From Paralithodes platypus (Eukaryota > Arthropoda > Malacostraca > Decapoda > Lithodidae), in assembly GCA_032716605.1 (NCBI GenBank), contig CM064530.1, forward strand, positions 11,241,047 through 11,305,046: a stretch of DNA of 64,000 nt. Reading direction: 5' to 3'. The first letter of the stretch is position 1; each line of letters opens with the position of its first letter. This document shows, one piece after another, positions 43,939-55,859 of this stretch. The position numbers were made by a program, and so were the translations under genes. The notes below the pieces were generated by a model, which was not told where the DNA came from, made no database searches, and saw nothing but the letters and a program-made list of their open reading frames with translations.

Positions 43939-44156
43939 TACAGTCGCGCTATTAAGTAATGTCTCAGCTGTCATTACGTTTGGCTTGCTCTGTGCGTATT
44001 AATGTCTGTCAGATGTTGAATAGGGTGGGTAGGTGTAGGAACATGTTTGTATATTTAACTTTATATGAAGAAATTAAGCTTAGATATTGCTGATACCAAT
44101 TATTTATTGATCAAAACATACATGGTGCCGAGACATCACTTGTTAGCGCGACTGTA
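43939..44156 (+). mobile_element. Family T MITE, copy 3
   Basis: TACAGTCGCGCTATTAAGTA to ACTTGTTAGCGCGACTGTA. Confidence 0.87.
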
Positions 44157-44340
44157 TACATAAGAACCAGGAGTTATTAGGCCTGTATAATGTTCCATCT
44201 GGGGGAGATGAACTGAGGATAATGTTCCTGTGTACCAGGCTGTGTAACTCACCCAACGCCACAGACGCCCACCGGCCAAACACACGGACGGATATACGGG
44301 GTAAGTGCACCAGTCTAGTACCGGAAGCTTACCTCCTCAT

Positions 44341-44711
44341 TTAAGGTATAGGCAGACCGTTTTGCTGGACCCCCTTCTCCCTAATGTTTAGCCCCACTGG
44401 GTTTGAAATTCTAGGACGTTCGGCCCATTAGTTTGGCGTTTTAACAACTTTCGTCCTATTTCGTTGTCAAATTTAAGACCTTTCGTGCCATTTAGGTGTC
44501 GATTTTTTCCTGGCGAGCGATAGCGAGCCTGCAATTTCAAGAGGAATCGGGCTTCGGCCGGGACATTTTTCTACCGAAAAATTTATAAATTTATCTTGAA
44601 GGAGGGTCTAGTGGGTGTTTTTCTAAGCTTGATGGAGGTCTAGGGAGGAAACTAAAAAAATATATGAATAAATGAATTAATAGACCAAACAAACGGCCAG
44701 TCTCCCCTTAA
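44341..44711 (+). mobile_element. Family A element, copy 23 (longer subfamily)
   Basis: TTAAGGTATAGGCAGACCGT to ACGGCCAGTCTCCCCTTAA. Core GGCGAGCGATAGCGAGCC intact. Confidence 0.93.
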
Positions 44712-44819
44712 CTGTACGTGTTTAACAAAAAGTAAACAAACATTCTTATTAACACAGATATTGACATTGTTGAGGTTTGTGGGTTTCCCAAACCAGTGCG
44801 CTGCTTAAAGACAACCACA

Positions 44820-44890
44820 CTGTACCATGGAGTGAAAAGGAAGTCAAGCAACAACAGATATAGGTTCCACTCGAGGCTGCTTGTCCTCGT
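44820..44890. repeat. Dispersed fragment similar to 58150-58205
   Basis: AAGGAAGTCAAGCAACAACAG and GAGGCTGCTTGTCCTC recur at 58150-58205 in the same order; probably a worn SINE or LINE tail. Confidence 0.5.
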
Positions 44891-44992
44891 AAGAAAAAAC
44901 AAAAAAACAAAACAAAAACAACACTAGTTCAAGAGACAACCAATGATAAATACAATAAAAATTATTTAATAACATAATACAATACTATAATG

Positions 44993-45200
44993 TACAGTCG
45001 CGCTAATAAGTCATGTCCCGACACCAATTATGATTTGATCAATAATTGGTATCAGCCAATATTGACACATGATTTCTTCTTTTTGAGTGAGATATACCAA
45101 CATTTTCCTACACTTACCCCCCCTATTCAACATCTGACAGACATAAATACAGCACAGAGCGAACCAAACGTAATGACAGCTGGGACATGACTTATTAGCA
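44993..45200 (-). mobile_element. Family T MITE, copy 4
   Basis: TACAGTCGCGCTAATAAGTC at the left. The right end GACATGACTTATTAGC then loses the final GCGACTGTA. Confidence 0.82.
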
Positions 45201-45362
45201 ACAGGGACGACACAATTAGAATAACTCATCAAAATCACTACCGTATGTGGAAATAAAGATATGGCAAACTATAATTGTGCAATAAAAGAACACAAATCCT
45301 CCACATAGAATGTTCATCACTATATGAGTAAGTTCATTTGTTCCCCAAGCAAATTAGTCGCA

Positions 45363-45965
45363 TATGTATTACCGTACTCTCGCCATATGTATTACCGTAC
45401 TCTCGCCATATGTATTACCGTACTCTCGCCATATGTATTACCGTACTCTCGCCATATGTATTACCGTACTCTCGCCATATGTATTACCGTACTCTCGCCA
45501 TATGTATTACCGTACTCTCGCCATATGTGTTACCGTACTCTCGTACTCTCGCCATATGTATTACCGTACTCTCGCCATATGTGTTACCGTACTCTCGTAC
45601 TCTCGCCATATGTATTACCGTACTCTCGCCATATGTGTTACCGTACTCTCGTACTCTCGCCATATGTATTACCGTACTCTCGCCATATGTATTACCGTAC
45701 TCTCGCCATATGTATTACCGTACTCCCGCCATATGTGTTACCGTACTCTCGCCATATGTGTTACCGTACTCTCGCCATATGTGTTACCGTACTCTCGCCA
45801 TATGTATTACCGTACTCTCGCCATATGTATTACCGTACTCTCGCCATATGTATTACCGTACTCTCGCCATATGTATTACCGTACTCTCGCCATATGTATT
45901 ACCGTACTCTCGCCATATGTATTACCGTACTCTCGCCATATGTATTACCGTACTCTCGCCATATT
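45363..45965. repeat. 23-bp minisatellite, about 26 copies
   Basis: The unit is TCGCCATATGTATTACCGTA then CTC, with GTGTTACC variants and several TCGTACTC partial insertions. Each unit has a CATATG palindrome. Confidence 0.95.
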
Positions 45966-46012
45966 CAAGGAGTTAGTCAATTTGGGAAGTTCAGGACGTT
46001 CTAGTAAATTAT

Positions 46013-46231
<219 letters not shown>

Positions 46232-46288
46232 ACCAATACAAGACCCAGGAATGTCAATATAAAGTAGAAGTTGGGTGAGTAAGGAGCA

Positions 46289-46610
46289 TTAAGGGGGATG
46301 GTTCACTTTTTGGTAGATTTTTTCATATATTTATTATTATTTTTTAGTTTCCTCCCTAGACCTTCATCAAACTTAAAAAAAACATCCATCAGATCCCCCT
46401 TCTAGATTAATTTGTACATTTTTCGGTAGAAAAATGTCCCGGCCGAAGGCCGATTACTCTTAAGATTACAGGCTCGCTATCGCTCGCCAGGAAAAAATCG
46501 ACACCTAAATGGCACGAAAAGTCTTAAAATTGACAACGAAATGGGGCAAAACTATTGAGGGTAAGCATGAGGAAGAAGGGTGACCAGAACAACAGCCCAT
46601 GTCCCCTTAA
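46289..46610 (-). mobile_element. Family A element, copy 24
   Basis: TTAAGGGGGATGGTTCAC to GCCCATGTCCCCTTAA. Core intact; the subrepeat arm is shortened. Confidence 0.9.
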
Positions 46611-46778
46611 GACAGACTGTTGATAAAAAGTAGGAGTGTTCTCATTGACCGTATATGTCCCTCCCATGCTTCACTCCACCACCACCACAGCTCCAGTAGC
46701 AGCCTTGGTCTACCTAGTACTACCGACACTTACTATACTGCGTTTTATTCAACATATTCTATTTAGAGTCTGGTTTCC

Positions 46779-47687
46779 TTAATGAGGGAAGGGTATATTT
46801 ATTGGTCGATATATGTATTTATTTATTATTTTGTTAGCTTCCTCCCTAAACCTCATTCAAGCTTCAACAAACATCCCCAGGATCCCCCTTCTATGTAACA
46901 TGTCATTATTGCATTAGGCCTACCCAATTACTCTAACATGATTATAGTCACCTCACTCAGGGACTCACCACTAAGAACCCTTTTAACCCTAAACCGGTCG
47001 ATATTTACGGTCATTGACGATATTGAAAGTGAAATAGCTGCGAGGGGTGAAACCTGAGACAGTGCCAAAATCGCTATCTTTAGGTCTAAGTTTGACAAAG
47101 GCGAGACTCCCGCTGGTTATCTGTTAGCTTGCGATGAATTGTTGGAAGCCACGACTTACAAGGAGTACAAAGATGCATTCATTGAATATTTCAGTCGTAA
47201 AGCGAAGGGTGTAGTTGCTGTGTTTCATCACATGGTTGAACAAATGGTGACACAGAAAAACAATATCCCCGTTGACAAGTTGGTTGCCAAGGCATCTCGA
47301 TCAGCTCGCGACCACGATGACTCACATGTTGAAGAAAAGGTTTTTGAGCTTAAAAGAGTCAAGAAACCCACGCCTCCGAAGAGACTGGTGCAAATTGCTT
47401 AGTAGGTTAGGTCAAAGGGTTAAAAGGGTTCTTAGTGATGAGACCCTGGGTGAGGTGACTATAGTTATGTAAGAGTAATTAGGTAATGCAATAATGACAT
47501 GTTACATCTAGATATATTTGTATAATGTCCGGGCCGAAGGCCGGTTCCTTCTAAATTCAAAATGTAAAACAATATCTTGAAAGGGAGTATAATAGTTATT
47601 TTAAGTTTGATGGAGGTCTAGCGAGGAAACTAAAAAATAAATAAATATATAAAGACATGACCAAAAAAACAAGCACTACCCCCTTAA
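46779..47687. mobile_element. Foldback element with family A-type ends carrying a coding fragment
   Basis: Left end TTAATGAGGGAAGGG, then ATGTATTTATTTATTATTTT, CTTCCTCCCTAAACCTC and AAGCTTCAACAAACATCCCC. The right end is the inverse of the same arm: GATGGAGGTCTAGCGAGGAA, then AAATAAATAAATATATAAAG and TACCCCCTTAA. Both termini are therefore the same arm, unlike normal A copies. The right side keeps a GGCCGAAGGCCGG hairpin, but the 18-bp core and subrepeats are absent. Between the arms lies the coding fragment at 46985-47401. Confidence 0.75.
46985..47401 (+). pseudogene. Gag-like or unknown coding fragment inside a foldback element
   Basis: One frame is open from about 46985 to 47401 apart from a single TGA at about 47056. 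After the stop it reads SAKIAIFRSKFDKGETPAGY, then LEATTYKEYKDAFIEYFSRK, HHMVEQMVTQKNNIPVDKLV and a basic tail RVKKPTPPKRLVQIA. The Y-x-x-YKDAFIEYF and HHMVEQM pattern recalls helical capsid (gag) domains of retrotransposons, but I do not recognise the family. Composition is richer in GC and codon-like compared with the AT-rich arms. It may be a captured host or retroelement fragment. The TGA may replace a Trp codon. Confidence 0.5.
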
Positions 47688-47966
47688 GTATCCCATAATG
47701 TTACTCCTTGGCACACAACACGTAAATCTTCATATTCAACCTAGGCTATATTTGGTTCACTATTATTTCTATATCAAGAAAAGAAAATAATATTGAAGTT
47801 GAAAAGAAGATGAGGATAATGTATATTTTACTAGCCTACTGAGCTAATGACCTCATTATGTGATATTATATAGATAGATCAATATTATATCTATATCTAT
47901 ATAATATATCTATATCTATATCTATATATATGTATACCGGGCATATATATATATATATATATATAT

Positions 47967-47968
<2 letters not shown>
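47688..47968. other. AT-rich stretch with (CTATAT)n
   Basis: CTATAT repeats at 47888-47932 and TA at 47941-47966. Nothing else was seen. Confidence 0.5.

Positions 47969-48038
<70 letters not shown>
47969..48038. repeat. (GA)n microsatellite
   Basis: About 35 GA units, ending where the duplicated block begins. Confidence 0.95.
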
Positions 48039-48042
<4 letters not shown>

Positions 48043-48445
48043 CTACTGGCTTATTACGAGAGGTCAAGTGTCAAGGTCATCAGCCTTAATAGGTATATTA
48101 TACAAGACTAGTATATATAATATCTCACTCTGCCTGCCTGCCTGCCTCCCTCCCTCTCTCTCTCTCTATATATATATACTAATGCATCAGTCTACCTACT
48201 GTATGTATCGTCCTACCTACCCATGTAATTATCCAGTAATCCATCCATTTCTATATTTAACAAACAGATGCAGTATTATGAAAAGTGGGTTATAGGCGTT
48301 ACTCTGCTTTCACCACAGATGTCACCTCATTTATACAACACCAGACACAACAACTCACACACACAATATATCAACATGTCATGCATATTAAGTACAATAC
48401 TTGCTTGTATACTGTACACGTATATGTAAACAATTGTAAAGTGTG

Positions 48446-48660
48446 TACAGTCGCGCTAATAAGTCATGTCTCAGCTGTCATTACGTTTGGCTCGCTCTGT
48501 GCTGTATTAATGTCTGTCAGATGTTGAATAGGGTGGGTTAGTGTAGGAACATGTTTGTATATCTCACTCAAAAAGAAGAAATCATGTGTAAATATTGCTG
48601 ATACCAACTATTGACCAAAACATAATTGGTGCCGAGACTTCACTTATTAGGCCGACTGTA
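48446..48660 (+). mobile_element. Family T MITE, copy 5 (in duplicated block)
   Basis: TACAGTCGCGCTAATAAGTC to CACTTATTAGGCCGACTGTA. Confidence 0.87.
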
Positions 48661-49089
48661 CGTCCGAAACATACGTATAGTTGGCCACAAGAATTCATAT
48701 CCATCCCGTGAGTTAATGAAGGAAAATAAACATGGCATGATTGATTTACAAGAATAATTTCCTATCAAATCGTAAATTGGTCACATTATTTAACTATTAC
48801 ATAATACAGCACACTTCAAATTAAAGCATACTAATTATTCTGCCATGCATAACATCATCGAGAGGATTTATTTAACTATTCCATAATAAAATACACTTCA
48901 AATGCAATCATACTATTTTTCCTTCATGCATAAAATCATGGTGTGGCTACAAATTCCTGTGGGCACCTGTACATGAGCACGCACAGTCATAATAATAAAG
49001 TACTCACAAGCTGACGTCATACCCATAATAATACACACACACACACACACACATGCTTACCCGCTCGTTCATAGACACATACACACAGT

Positions 49090-49420
49090 GCATACCACCT
49101 CCTTTACGTAGGGCACGTGGTACCCGTCTTGCAACTCAATCCCACCCCTACTCTGTGCAACCCTCCAACCCAAGAGTGAAACGTTACTCTCAAACTTTCT
49201 TCTACTCAACAGCTGAGCTCTGGAACTCTCTCCCAGAATCAGTCTTTCCCTCTTCCTATGACTTAAATTGCTTCAAACTCTGTGTGTCCAGGCATTTTGG
49301 CTCGAACGTCCCTTGATTTTGGCCCTGTCACTCTTTCAACTATGGGGGAGGCACTCGCTATAGGCAGTTATGCCTTTTGCCTCCCTCAATCACATAGAAA
49401 AAAAAAAAAAAAAAAAAAGT
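49090..49420 (+). mobile_element. 5'-truncated LINE insertion, absent from the other copy
   Basis: 331 bp ending in about 21 A. It encodes a LINE C-terminus: LATQSHPYSVQPSNPR, then FFYSTAELWNSLPESVFPSS and YDLNCFK. The flanks (CACACAGT before, GTCAAGCC after) are joined as CACACAGTCAAGCC at 52560/52561 in the second block, so this is a filled site against an empty one, with a 2-base GT overlap. Confidence 0.92.
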
Positions 49421-49426
49421 CAAGCC

Positions 49427-49433
<7 letters not shown>

Positions 49434-49478
<45 letters not shown>

Positions 49479-49500
49479 ACATGAACCTGCTGAGAGTACC

Positions 49501-49542
<42 letters not shown>
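49434..49542. repeat. Two (CA)n microsatellites
   Basis: CA at 49434-49475 and 49503-49542, separated by 27 bp; the second block has much longer and shorter alleles of each. Confidence 0.93.
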
Positions 49543-49545
<3 letters not shown>

Positions 49546-49552
49546 AATGCAG

Positions 49553-49889
49553 TTAAGGGGAGATTTCCACTTGAGGGATTTTTTTTCTTGACTCCTTTCT
49601 CCCTCATGGTTAGCCCCATAGCTTTTGAGATTTTAAGACCTTCGCCCTAGTAGTTTGGATATTTTAAGACATTTTGCCCCATTTCTGTCAATTTTAAGAC
49701 CTTTCGTGCCGTTAAGGTGTCGATTTTTTCCTGGCGAGCGATAGCGAGCCTGTATTTTAAAAGCAACCGGCCTCCGGCCGGGAAATTTTTCTACCGAAAA
49801 ATGTAAAAATTTATCTTGAAAGGGGGTCTAGGGGGTGTAATTTTAAGCTTGATGAAAAAGTAGGGAACAAACTAAATACCTCCCCTTAA
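49553..49889 (+). mobile_element. Family A element, copy 26
   Basis: TTAAGGGGAGATTTCCACTT to ACCTCCCCTTAA with intact core and CCGGCCTCCGGCCGG hairpin. Confidence 0.94.
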
Positions 49890-50046
49890 CATTCAACAAA
49901 CCCTTCTAATATGTGCAACTGTTATCTCAATCTGCAAACCTAGTACACACAATGTTTACTGGTCAAATAGCTTGTTATGCAATATATTATTATCTCAACT
50001 CGAAAGTAATCTGTTAACTTAGTACGGTATATACTGTACATGATAT

Positions 50047-50381
50047 TTAAGGGGAGATTTCTACTTGAGGGCATTTTTTCTTGACCCCTTTCTCCCTCAT
50101 GTCTAGCCCCATTGCTTTTGAAATTTTAAGACGTTCGTCCCATTAGTTTGGCGATTTTAAGACTCTCCGCCCCATTATGTCACTTTTAAGACCTTTCGTG
50201 CCACTTAGGTGTCGATTTTATCCTAGTGAGCGATAGCGAGCCTGTAACTTAAGAGTAACCGGCCTTCGGCCGGGAAATTTTTCTACCGAAAAATGTACAC
50301 ATTTATCTTGAAAGAGGGTCAAGGGGGTGAAATTTTAAGATTGCTGGAGGAGTATTTAACAAACTAAAAACCTCCCCTTAA
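50047..50381 (+). mobile_element. Family A element, copy 27
   Basis: TTAAGGGGAGATTTCTACTT to ACCTCCCCTTAA; the core reads AGTGAGCGATAGCGAGCC. Confidence 0.93.
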
Positions 50382-50747
50382 CTCGTCAAATAACTCTTAT
50401 GCAACCTCTTGCTTAACACTTTATTATACGACAATATACTGTATGTTAGAGTTAACCTACAGACTGTTCCTATGTATATTTTCAACCCACGGCTGTAATG
50501 ATCAATACACCGTTTATTACTTGTATTTATTATTATTATTACACACACACACACACACACACTATCAGCATGACAGAGCGAGGCCATGTGTACCTGAGAT
50601 GACTACAACACCTGTCCTACCTAACCCAGTAAAAACCACCAACTACCACTACCACCACTACCAGTAACACATAATTTACCACTACAACACCTGCCCTACA
50701 CTACCACCACTACCAGTGAACACATATTACCACTACAACTCCTGTAC

Positions 50748-51345
50748 AGCTTTTTTGCTCTGTTAACAGGGGCACGGCCAATGAGTCCAATGTATTGAAC
50801 TATTGTTTCACAACGTGTGGGGAGGATCCTCTCACAGCAACACTTCAAGACAAAGTACAAAATAAAGCCTACCGTCTCATTAACCTCACGTCCAATCACC
50901 AATTCTCTGCAGGTCCTCTCCTCTCTTCGCCGCAATGTTGCATCTCTCTCCTATGCTAATCGCTATTACATAAACCAGTGGTTCCTACAGAGCTCTCTCT
51001 CAGTGTATAATCACCTCCTCTTCGTAGAGTCACGTAGCACCCGTCTTGGCAACAGCAATCCCACCCCTACTCTGTGCAACTCTCCAACCCAAGAGTGCTA
51101 CGGTTTTCTCAATCTTTCTTCTATTCTCCAGCTTGAGTCTCTGGAACTCTCTCTCGCCTCCGTAGTCCAGTCTTTTCCCTCTTCCTATGACTTAAATTGC
51201 TTCAAAACTTCGTGTGTCCAGAGCATTTTGGCTCGAACGTCCCCTTGATTTAGGACCTGGTCACTCTTTCAAACTCTGGGGAGGCACTCGCCACATCCGT
51301 TCCTGCCTTTTGTCTCCCTCACATTCACATCGAAAATAAAAAAAA
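50748..51345 (+). mobile_element. LINE C-terminal fragment, poly-A tailed, heavily indel-ridden
   Basis: Same insertion as 53879-54437 but with many one- to three-base insertions that break the frame. The readable frame shows RRNVASLSYANRYYINQWFL and YDLNCFK. Ends in an A-rich tail (51333-51350). Confidence 0.85.
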
Positions 51346-51400
51346 AAAATAACCATTACCAGTATAGCCTACCACTACAACTACAACCACCACATGCATT

Positions 51401-51500
51401 NNNNNNNNNNNNNNNNNNNNNNNNNNNNNNNNNNNNNNNNNNNNNNNNNNNNNNNNNNNNNNNNNNNNNNNNNNNNNNNNNNNNNNNNNNNNNNNNNNNN
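51401..51500. other. Assembly gap (100 N)
   Basis: Exactly 100 N, a conventional placeholder of unknown true length. The flanks are the end of one block copy and the start of the other. Confidence 0.99.
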
Positions 51501-51904
51501 TACTGGCTTATTACGAGAGGTCAAGTGTCAAGGTCATCAGCCTTAATAGGTATATTATATAAGACTAGTATATATAATATCTCACTCTGCCTGCCTGCCT
51601 GCCTCCCTCCCTCTCTCTCTCTCTATATATATATACTAATGCATCAGTCTACCTACTGTATGTATCGTCCTACCTACCCATGTAATTATCCAGTAATCCA
51701 TCCATTTCTATATTTAACAAAACAGATTGCAGTATTATGAAAAGTGGGTTATAGGCGTTACTCTGCTTTCACCACAGATGTCACCTCATTTATACAACAC
51801 CAGACACAACAACTCACACACACAATATATCAACATGTCATGCATATTAAGTACAATACTTGCTTGTATACTGTACACGTATATGTAAACAATTGTAAAG
51901 TGTG

Positions 51905-52116
51905 TACAGTCGCGCTAATAAGTCATGTCTCAGCTGTCATTACGTTTGGCTCGCTCTGTGCTGTATTAATGTCTGTCAGATGTTGAATAGGGTGGGTTAG
52001 TGTAGGAACATGTTTGTATATCTCACTCAAAAAGAAGAAATCATGTGTAAATATTGCTGATACCAATTAGGACCAAACATAAATTTGCGGAGACTTCACT
52101 TATTAGGCCGACTGTA
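51905..52116 (+). mobile_element. Family T MITE, copy 6 (in duplicated block)
   Basis: Counterpart of 48446-48660. The right part has small deletions (ATTAGGACCAAACATAAATT). Confidence 0.86.
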
Positions 52117-52500
52117 CGTCCGAAACATTACGTATAGTTGGCCACAAGAATTCATATCCATCCGTGAGTTAATGAAGGAAATAATAAACATGGCATGATT
52201 GGATTTACAAGAATACAAGAAATAATCCTATCAAATCGGTAAATTGGTCACATTATTTAACGATACATAAACAGCACACTTCAAATTAAGCATACTAATT
52301 ATTCTGCCATGCATAAACATCATCATCGAGAGGATTTATTTAACTATTCCATAATAAAATACACTTCAAATGCAATCATACTATTTTTCCTCCATGCATA
52401 AAATCATGGTGTGGCTACAAATTCCTGTGGGCAACTGTACATGAGCACGCACAGTCATAATAATAAAGTACTCACAAGCTGACGTCATACCCATAATAAT

Positions 52501-52620
52501 ACACACACACACACACACACACACATGCTTACCCGCTCGTTCATAGACACATACACACAGTCAAGCCAAAGCAAACACACACACACACACACATAAATAC
52601 ATGAACCTGCTGAAAGTACC

Positions 52621-52698
<78 letters not shown>
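52501..52698. repeat. Three (CA)n microsatellites
   Basis: CA at 52501-52524, 52576-52592 and 52622-52698. Confidence 0.93.
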
Positions 52699-52699
<1 letters not shown>

Positions 52700-52706
52700 A
52701 ATGCAG

Positions 52707-53043
52707 TTAAGGGGAGATTTCCACTTGAGGGATTTTTTTTCTCGACTCCTTTCTCCCTCATGGTTAGCCCCATTGCTTTTGAGATTTTAAGACCTTCGCC
52801 CTAGTAGTTTGGATATTTTAAGACATTTTGCCCCATTTCTGTCAATTTTAAGACATTTCGTGCCGTTAAGGTGTCGATTTTTTCCTGGCGAGCGATAGCG
52901 AGCCTGTAATTTAAGAGCAACCGGCCTCCGGCCGGGAAATTTTTCTACCGAAAAATTTACAAATTTATCTTGAAAGGGGGTCTAGGGAGTGTAATTTTAA
53001 GCTTGATGAAAAAGTAGGGAACAAACTAAATACCCCCCCTTAA
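52707..53043 (+). mobile_element. Family A element, counterpart of copy 26
   Basis: Same element as 49553-49889 with a few substitutions. Confidence 0.94.
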
Positions 53044-53195
53044 CATTCAACAAACCCTTCTAATATGTGCAACTGTTATCTCAATCTGCAAACCTAGTAC
53101 ACACAATGTTTACTGGTCAAATAGCTTGTTATGCAATATATTATTATCTCAACTCGAAAGTAATCTGTTAACTTAGTACGGTATATACATGATAT

Positions 53196-53530
53196 TTAAG
53201 GGGAGATTTCTACTTGAGGGCATTTTTTCTTGACCCCTTTCTCCCTCATGTCTAGCCCCATTGCTTTTGAAATTTTAAGACGTTCGTCCCATTAGTTTGG
53301 CGATTTTAAGACTCTCCGCCCCATTATGTCACTTTTAAGACCTTTCCTGCCACTTAGGTGTCGATTTTATCCTAGCGAGCGATAGCGAGCCTGTAACTTA
53401 AGAGTAACCGGCCTTCGGCCGGGACATTTTTCTACCGAAAAATGTACAAATTTATCTTGAAAGAGGGTCAAGGGGGTGAAATTTTAAGATTGCTGGAGGA
53501 GTATTTAACAAACTAAAAACCTCCCCTTAA
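53196..53530 (+). mobile_element. Family A element, counterpart of copy 27
   Basis: Same element as 50047-50381; core reads AGCGAGCGATAGCGAGCC. Confidence 0.93.
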
Positions 53531-53878
53531 CTCGTCAAATAACTCTTATGCAACCTCTTGCTTAGCACTTTATTATACGACAATATACTGTATGTTAGAG
53601 TTAACCTACAGACTGTTCCTATGTATATTTTCAACCCACGGCTGTAATGATCAATACACCGTTTATTACTTGTATTTATTATTATTATTACACACACACA
53701 CACACACTATCAGCATGACAGAGCGAGGCCATGTGTACCTGAGATGACTACACAACCTGTCCTACTAACCAGTAACAACCACAACTACCACTACCACCAC
53801 TACCAGTAACACATATTACCACTACAACACCTGCACTACCACCACTACCAGTAACACATATTACCACTACAACTCCTG

Positions 53879-54437
53879 TACAGCTTTTTGCTCTGTACAG
53901 GGGCACAATGAGTCCATGTATTGACTATTGTTCACACGTGTGGGGAGGATCCTCTCACACAACACTTCAAGACAAAGTACAAAATAAAGCCTACCGTCTC
54001 ATTAACTCACGTCCAATCACCAATTCTCTGCAGTCTCTCTCTCTTCGCCGCAATGTTGCATCTCTCTCACTATGCTATCGCTATTACATAAACCAGTGTT
54101 CCTCAGAGCTCTCTCTCAGTGTATATCACCTCCTCTTCGTAGAGCACGTAGCACCCGTCTTGCAACACAATCCCACCCCTACTCTGTGCAACTCTCCAAC
54201 CCAAGAGTGAAACGGTATTCTCAATCTTTCTTCTATTCAACAGCTGAGCTCTGGAACTCTCTCCGGAGTCAGTCTTTCCCTCTTCCTATGACTTAAATTG
54301 CTTCAAACTTCGTGTGTCCAGGCATTTTGGCTCGAACGTCCCTTGATTTAGGACCTGTCACTCTTTCAACTCTGGGGAGGCACTCGCCACAGGCAGTTCT
54401 GCCTTTTGTCTCCCTCACTCACATCGAAAAAAAAAAA
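53879..54437 (+). mobile_element. LINE C-terminal fragment, poly-A tailed
   Basis: 53908-54210 is open: SPCIDYCSHVWGGSSHTTLQ, DKVQNKAYRLIN, then LRRNVASLSLCYRYYINQCS. A shifted frame continues with SHPYSVQLSNPR and FFYSTAELWNSLRSQSF. This is the thumb and C-terminal region of a Jockey/CR1-type reverse-transcriptase ORF. It ends in about 15 A. The 5' part is missing. Confidence 0.87.
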
Positions 54438-54489
54438 AAAACCATTACCAGTATAGCCTACCACTACAACTACAACCACCACATGCATT

Positions 54490-55240
54490 CAAAAGTACTA
54501 TATCATAACATTTGTTGTTTAGAGCATAAATGGAGACGCACCCATTTAAACCAGGGTATAACCTTATATACAGTATACTAACAACTGTACAACCACTACC
54601 ATTACCATTATGATAAGTGCAGTACAATGACAACCACCAGAATTACTAGTATGATATATCAATACAGCTACAATTACTACTAAATCAAAAGTACCATCAC
54701 TCCAAGTAGGCAACATTCAAAACAACCACTACCAGAACACCTACACCCTCCGTCCCCCCCCCCCCACTCCCTCCCCCCGGGTGGTCAGGGGACACAATCA
54801 TTTTCGCTTAAAACATTCTTATTCAATTCGTAATTAGCTCTCTTGGGACCACTCTCGCAATTACTATGCAATAAGATAATATTACTTCGTGTTCCGAGGC
54901 ACTCTGCTTGTTATCATATTCAAGCCTACGTGCCTGGGGTGGGGCAATCTAACCTCAACTGTTCATTACCAATTCTACGCTCTTACTTAATGTATCAGTT
55001 TCCCTAATACCCGTTACTTATAGGGCTCTACAGATCCATACTTAATATCGGGATTATTATTATAGGAAAAACTAAGCTCGGTGCTTAGGCTAATTATATT
55101 TCTGTCAACTACCTTGTTGTTTCTCTCGTCTCATCGCGAAAAACAAGTTCCCTGGGTGACTAGGTTTTCTAGGAGTTGATCTTGAGTTAAGTCTTGAAGC
55201 AAGTGACAGGTATTTTGAGGACATTGTCTTCTTTTGGAAA
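54490..55240. other. Unassigned sequence
   Basis: Low-complexity ACCACTACC phrases to about 54750, a C run at 54757-54767, then AT-rich DNA. No gene or repeat family was recognised. Confidence 0.4.
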
Positions 55241-55245
55241 GCAAT

Positions 55246-55806
55246 GAGATTTATCAAAGTTGCCTATCATTACTGCTAGAAGTACTGTAGCGACCGTCTG
55301 ACAGATTTATCAAAGTTGCCTATCATTACTGCTAGAAGTACTGTATTGACCGTCTGACAGATTTATCAAAGTTGCCTATCATTACTGCTAGAAGTACTGT
55401 ATCGACCGTCTGACAGATTTATCAAAGTTGCCTATCATTACTGCTAGAAGTACTGTATCGACCGTCTGACAGATTTATCAAAGTTGCGTATCATTACTGC
55501 TAGAAGTACTGTATCGACCGTCTGACAGATTTATCAAAGTTGCCTATCATTACTGCTAGAAGTACTGTATCGACCGTCTGACAGATTTATCAAAGTTGCC
55601 TATCATTACTGCTAGAAGTACTGTATCGACCGTCTGACAGATTTATCAAAGTTGCCTATCATTACTGCTAGAAGTACTGTATCGACCGTCTGACAGATTT
55701 ATCAAAGTTGCCTATCATTACTGCTAGAAGTACTGTATCGACCGTCTGACAGATTTATCAAAGTTGCCTATCATTACTGCTAGAAATACTGTATCGACCG
55801 TCTGAC
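55246..55806. repeat. 56-bp minisatellite, about 10 copies
   Basis: The unit is GATTTATCAAAGTTGCCTAT, CATTACTGCTAGAAGTACTG, TATCGACCGTCTGACA. Copies are nearly identical. Confidence 0.96.
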
Positions 55807-55859
55807 GGATGAGCACCTCGATGAGAGAATGACCCCTTAGTATAATATCTTATTATATA

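Larger units (their letters stand above)
48042..51400. repeat. Duplicated block, copy 1 (left of the gap)
   Basis: Starts TACTGGCTTATTACGAGAGG and ends ACAACCACCACATGCATT at the gap. It matches 51501-54489 over its whole length in the same order: family T, CA repeats, two family A elements and a LINE fragment. Differences are small indels, concentrated near the gap, plus one 331-bp insertion. Confidence 0.96.
51501..54489. repeat. Duplicated block, copy 2 (right of the gap)
   Basis: Begins with the same TACTGGCTTATTACGAGAGG and ends ACAACCACCACATGCATT, after which unique sequence follows. It lacks the 331-bp LINE insertion. Confidence 0.96.

Noticed and set aside
48042..54489. Real tandem segmental duplication
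   Set aside because: The gap sits exactly between the copies and errors pile up at the contig end, which fits an assembly artefact better; it remains possible.
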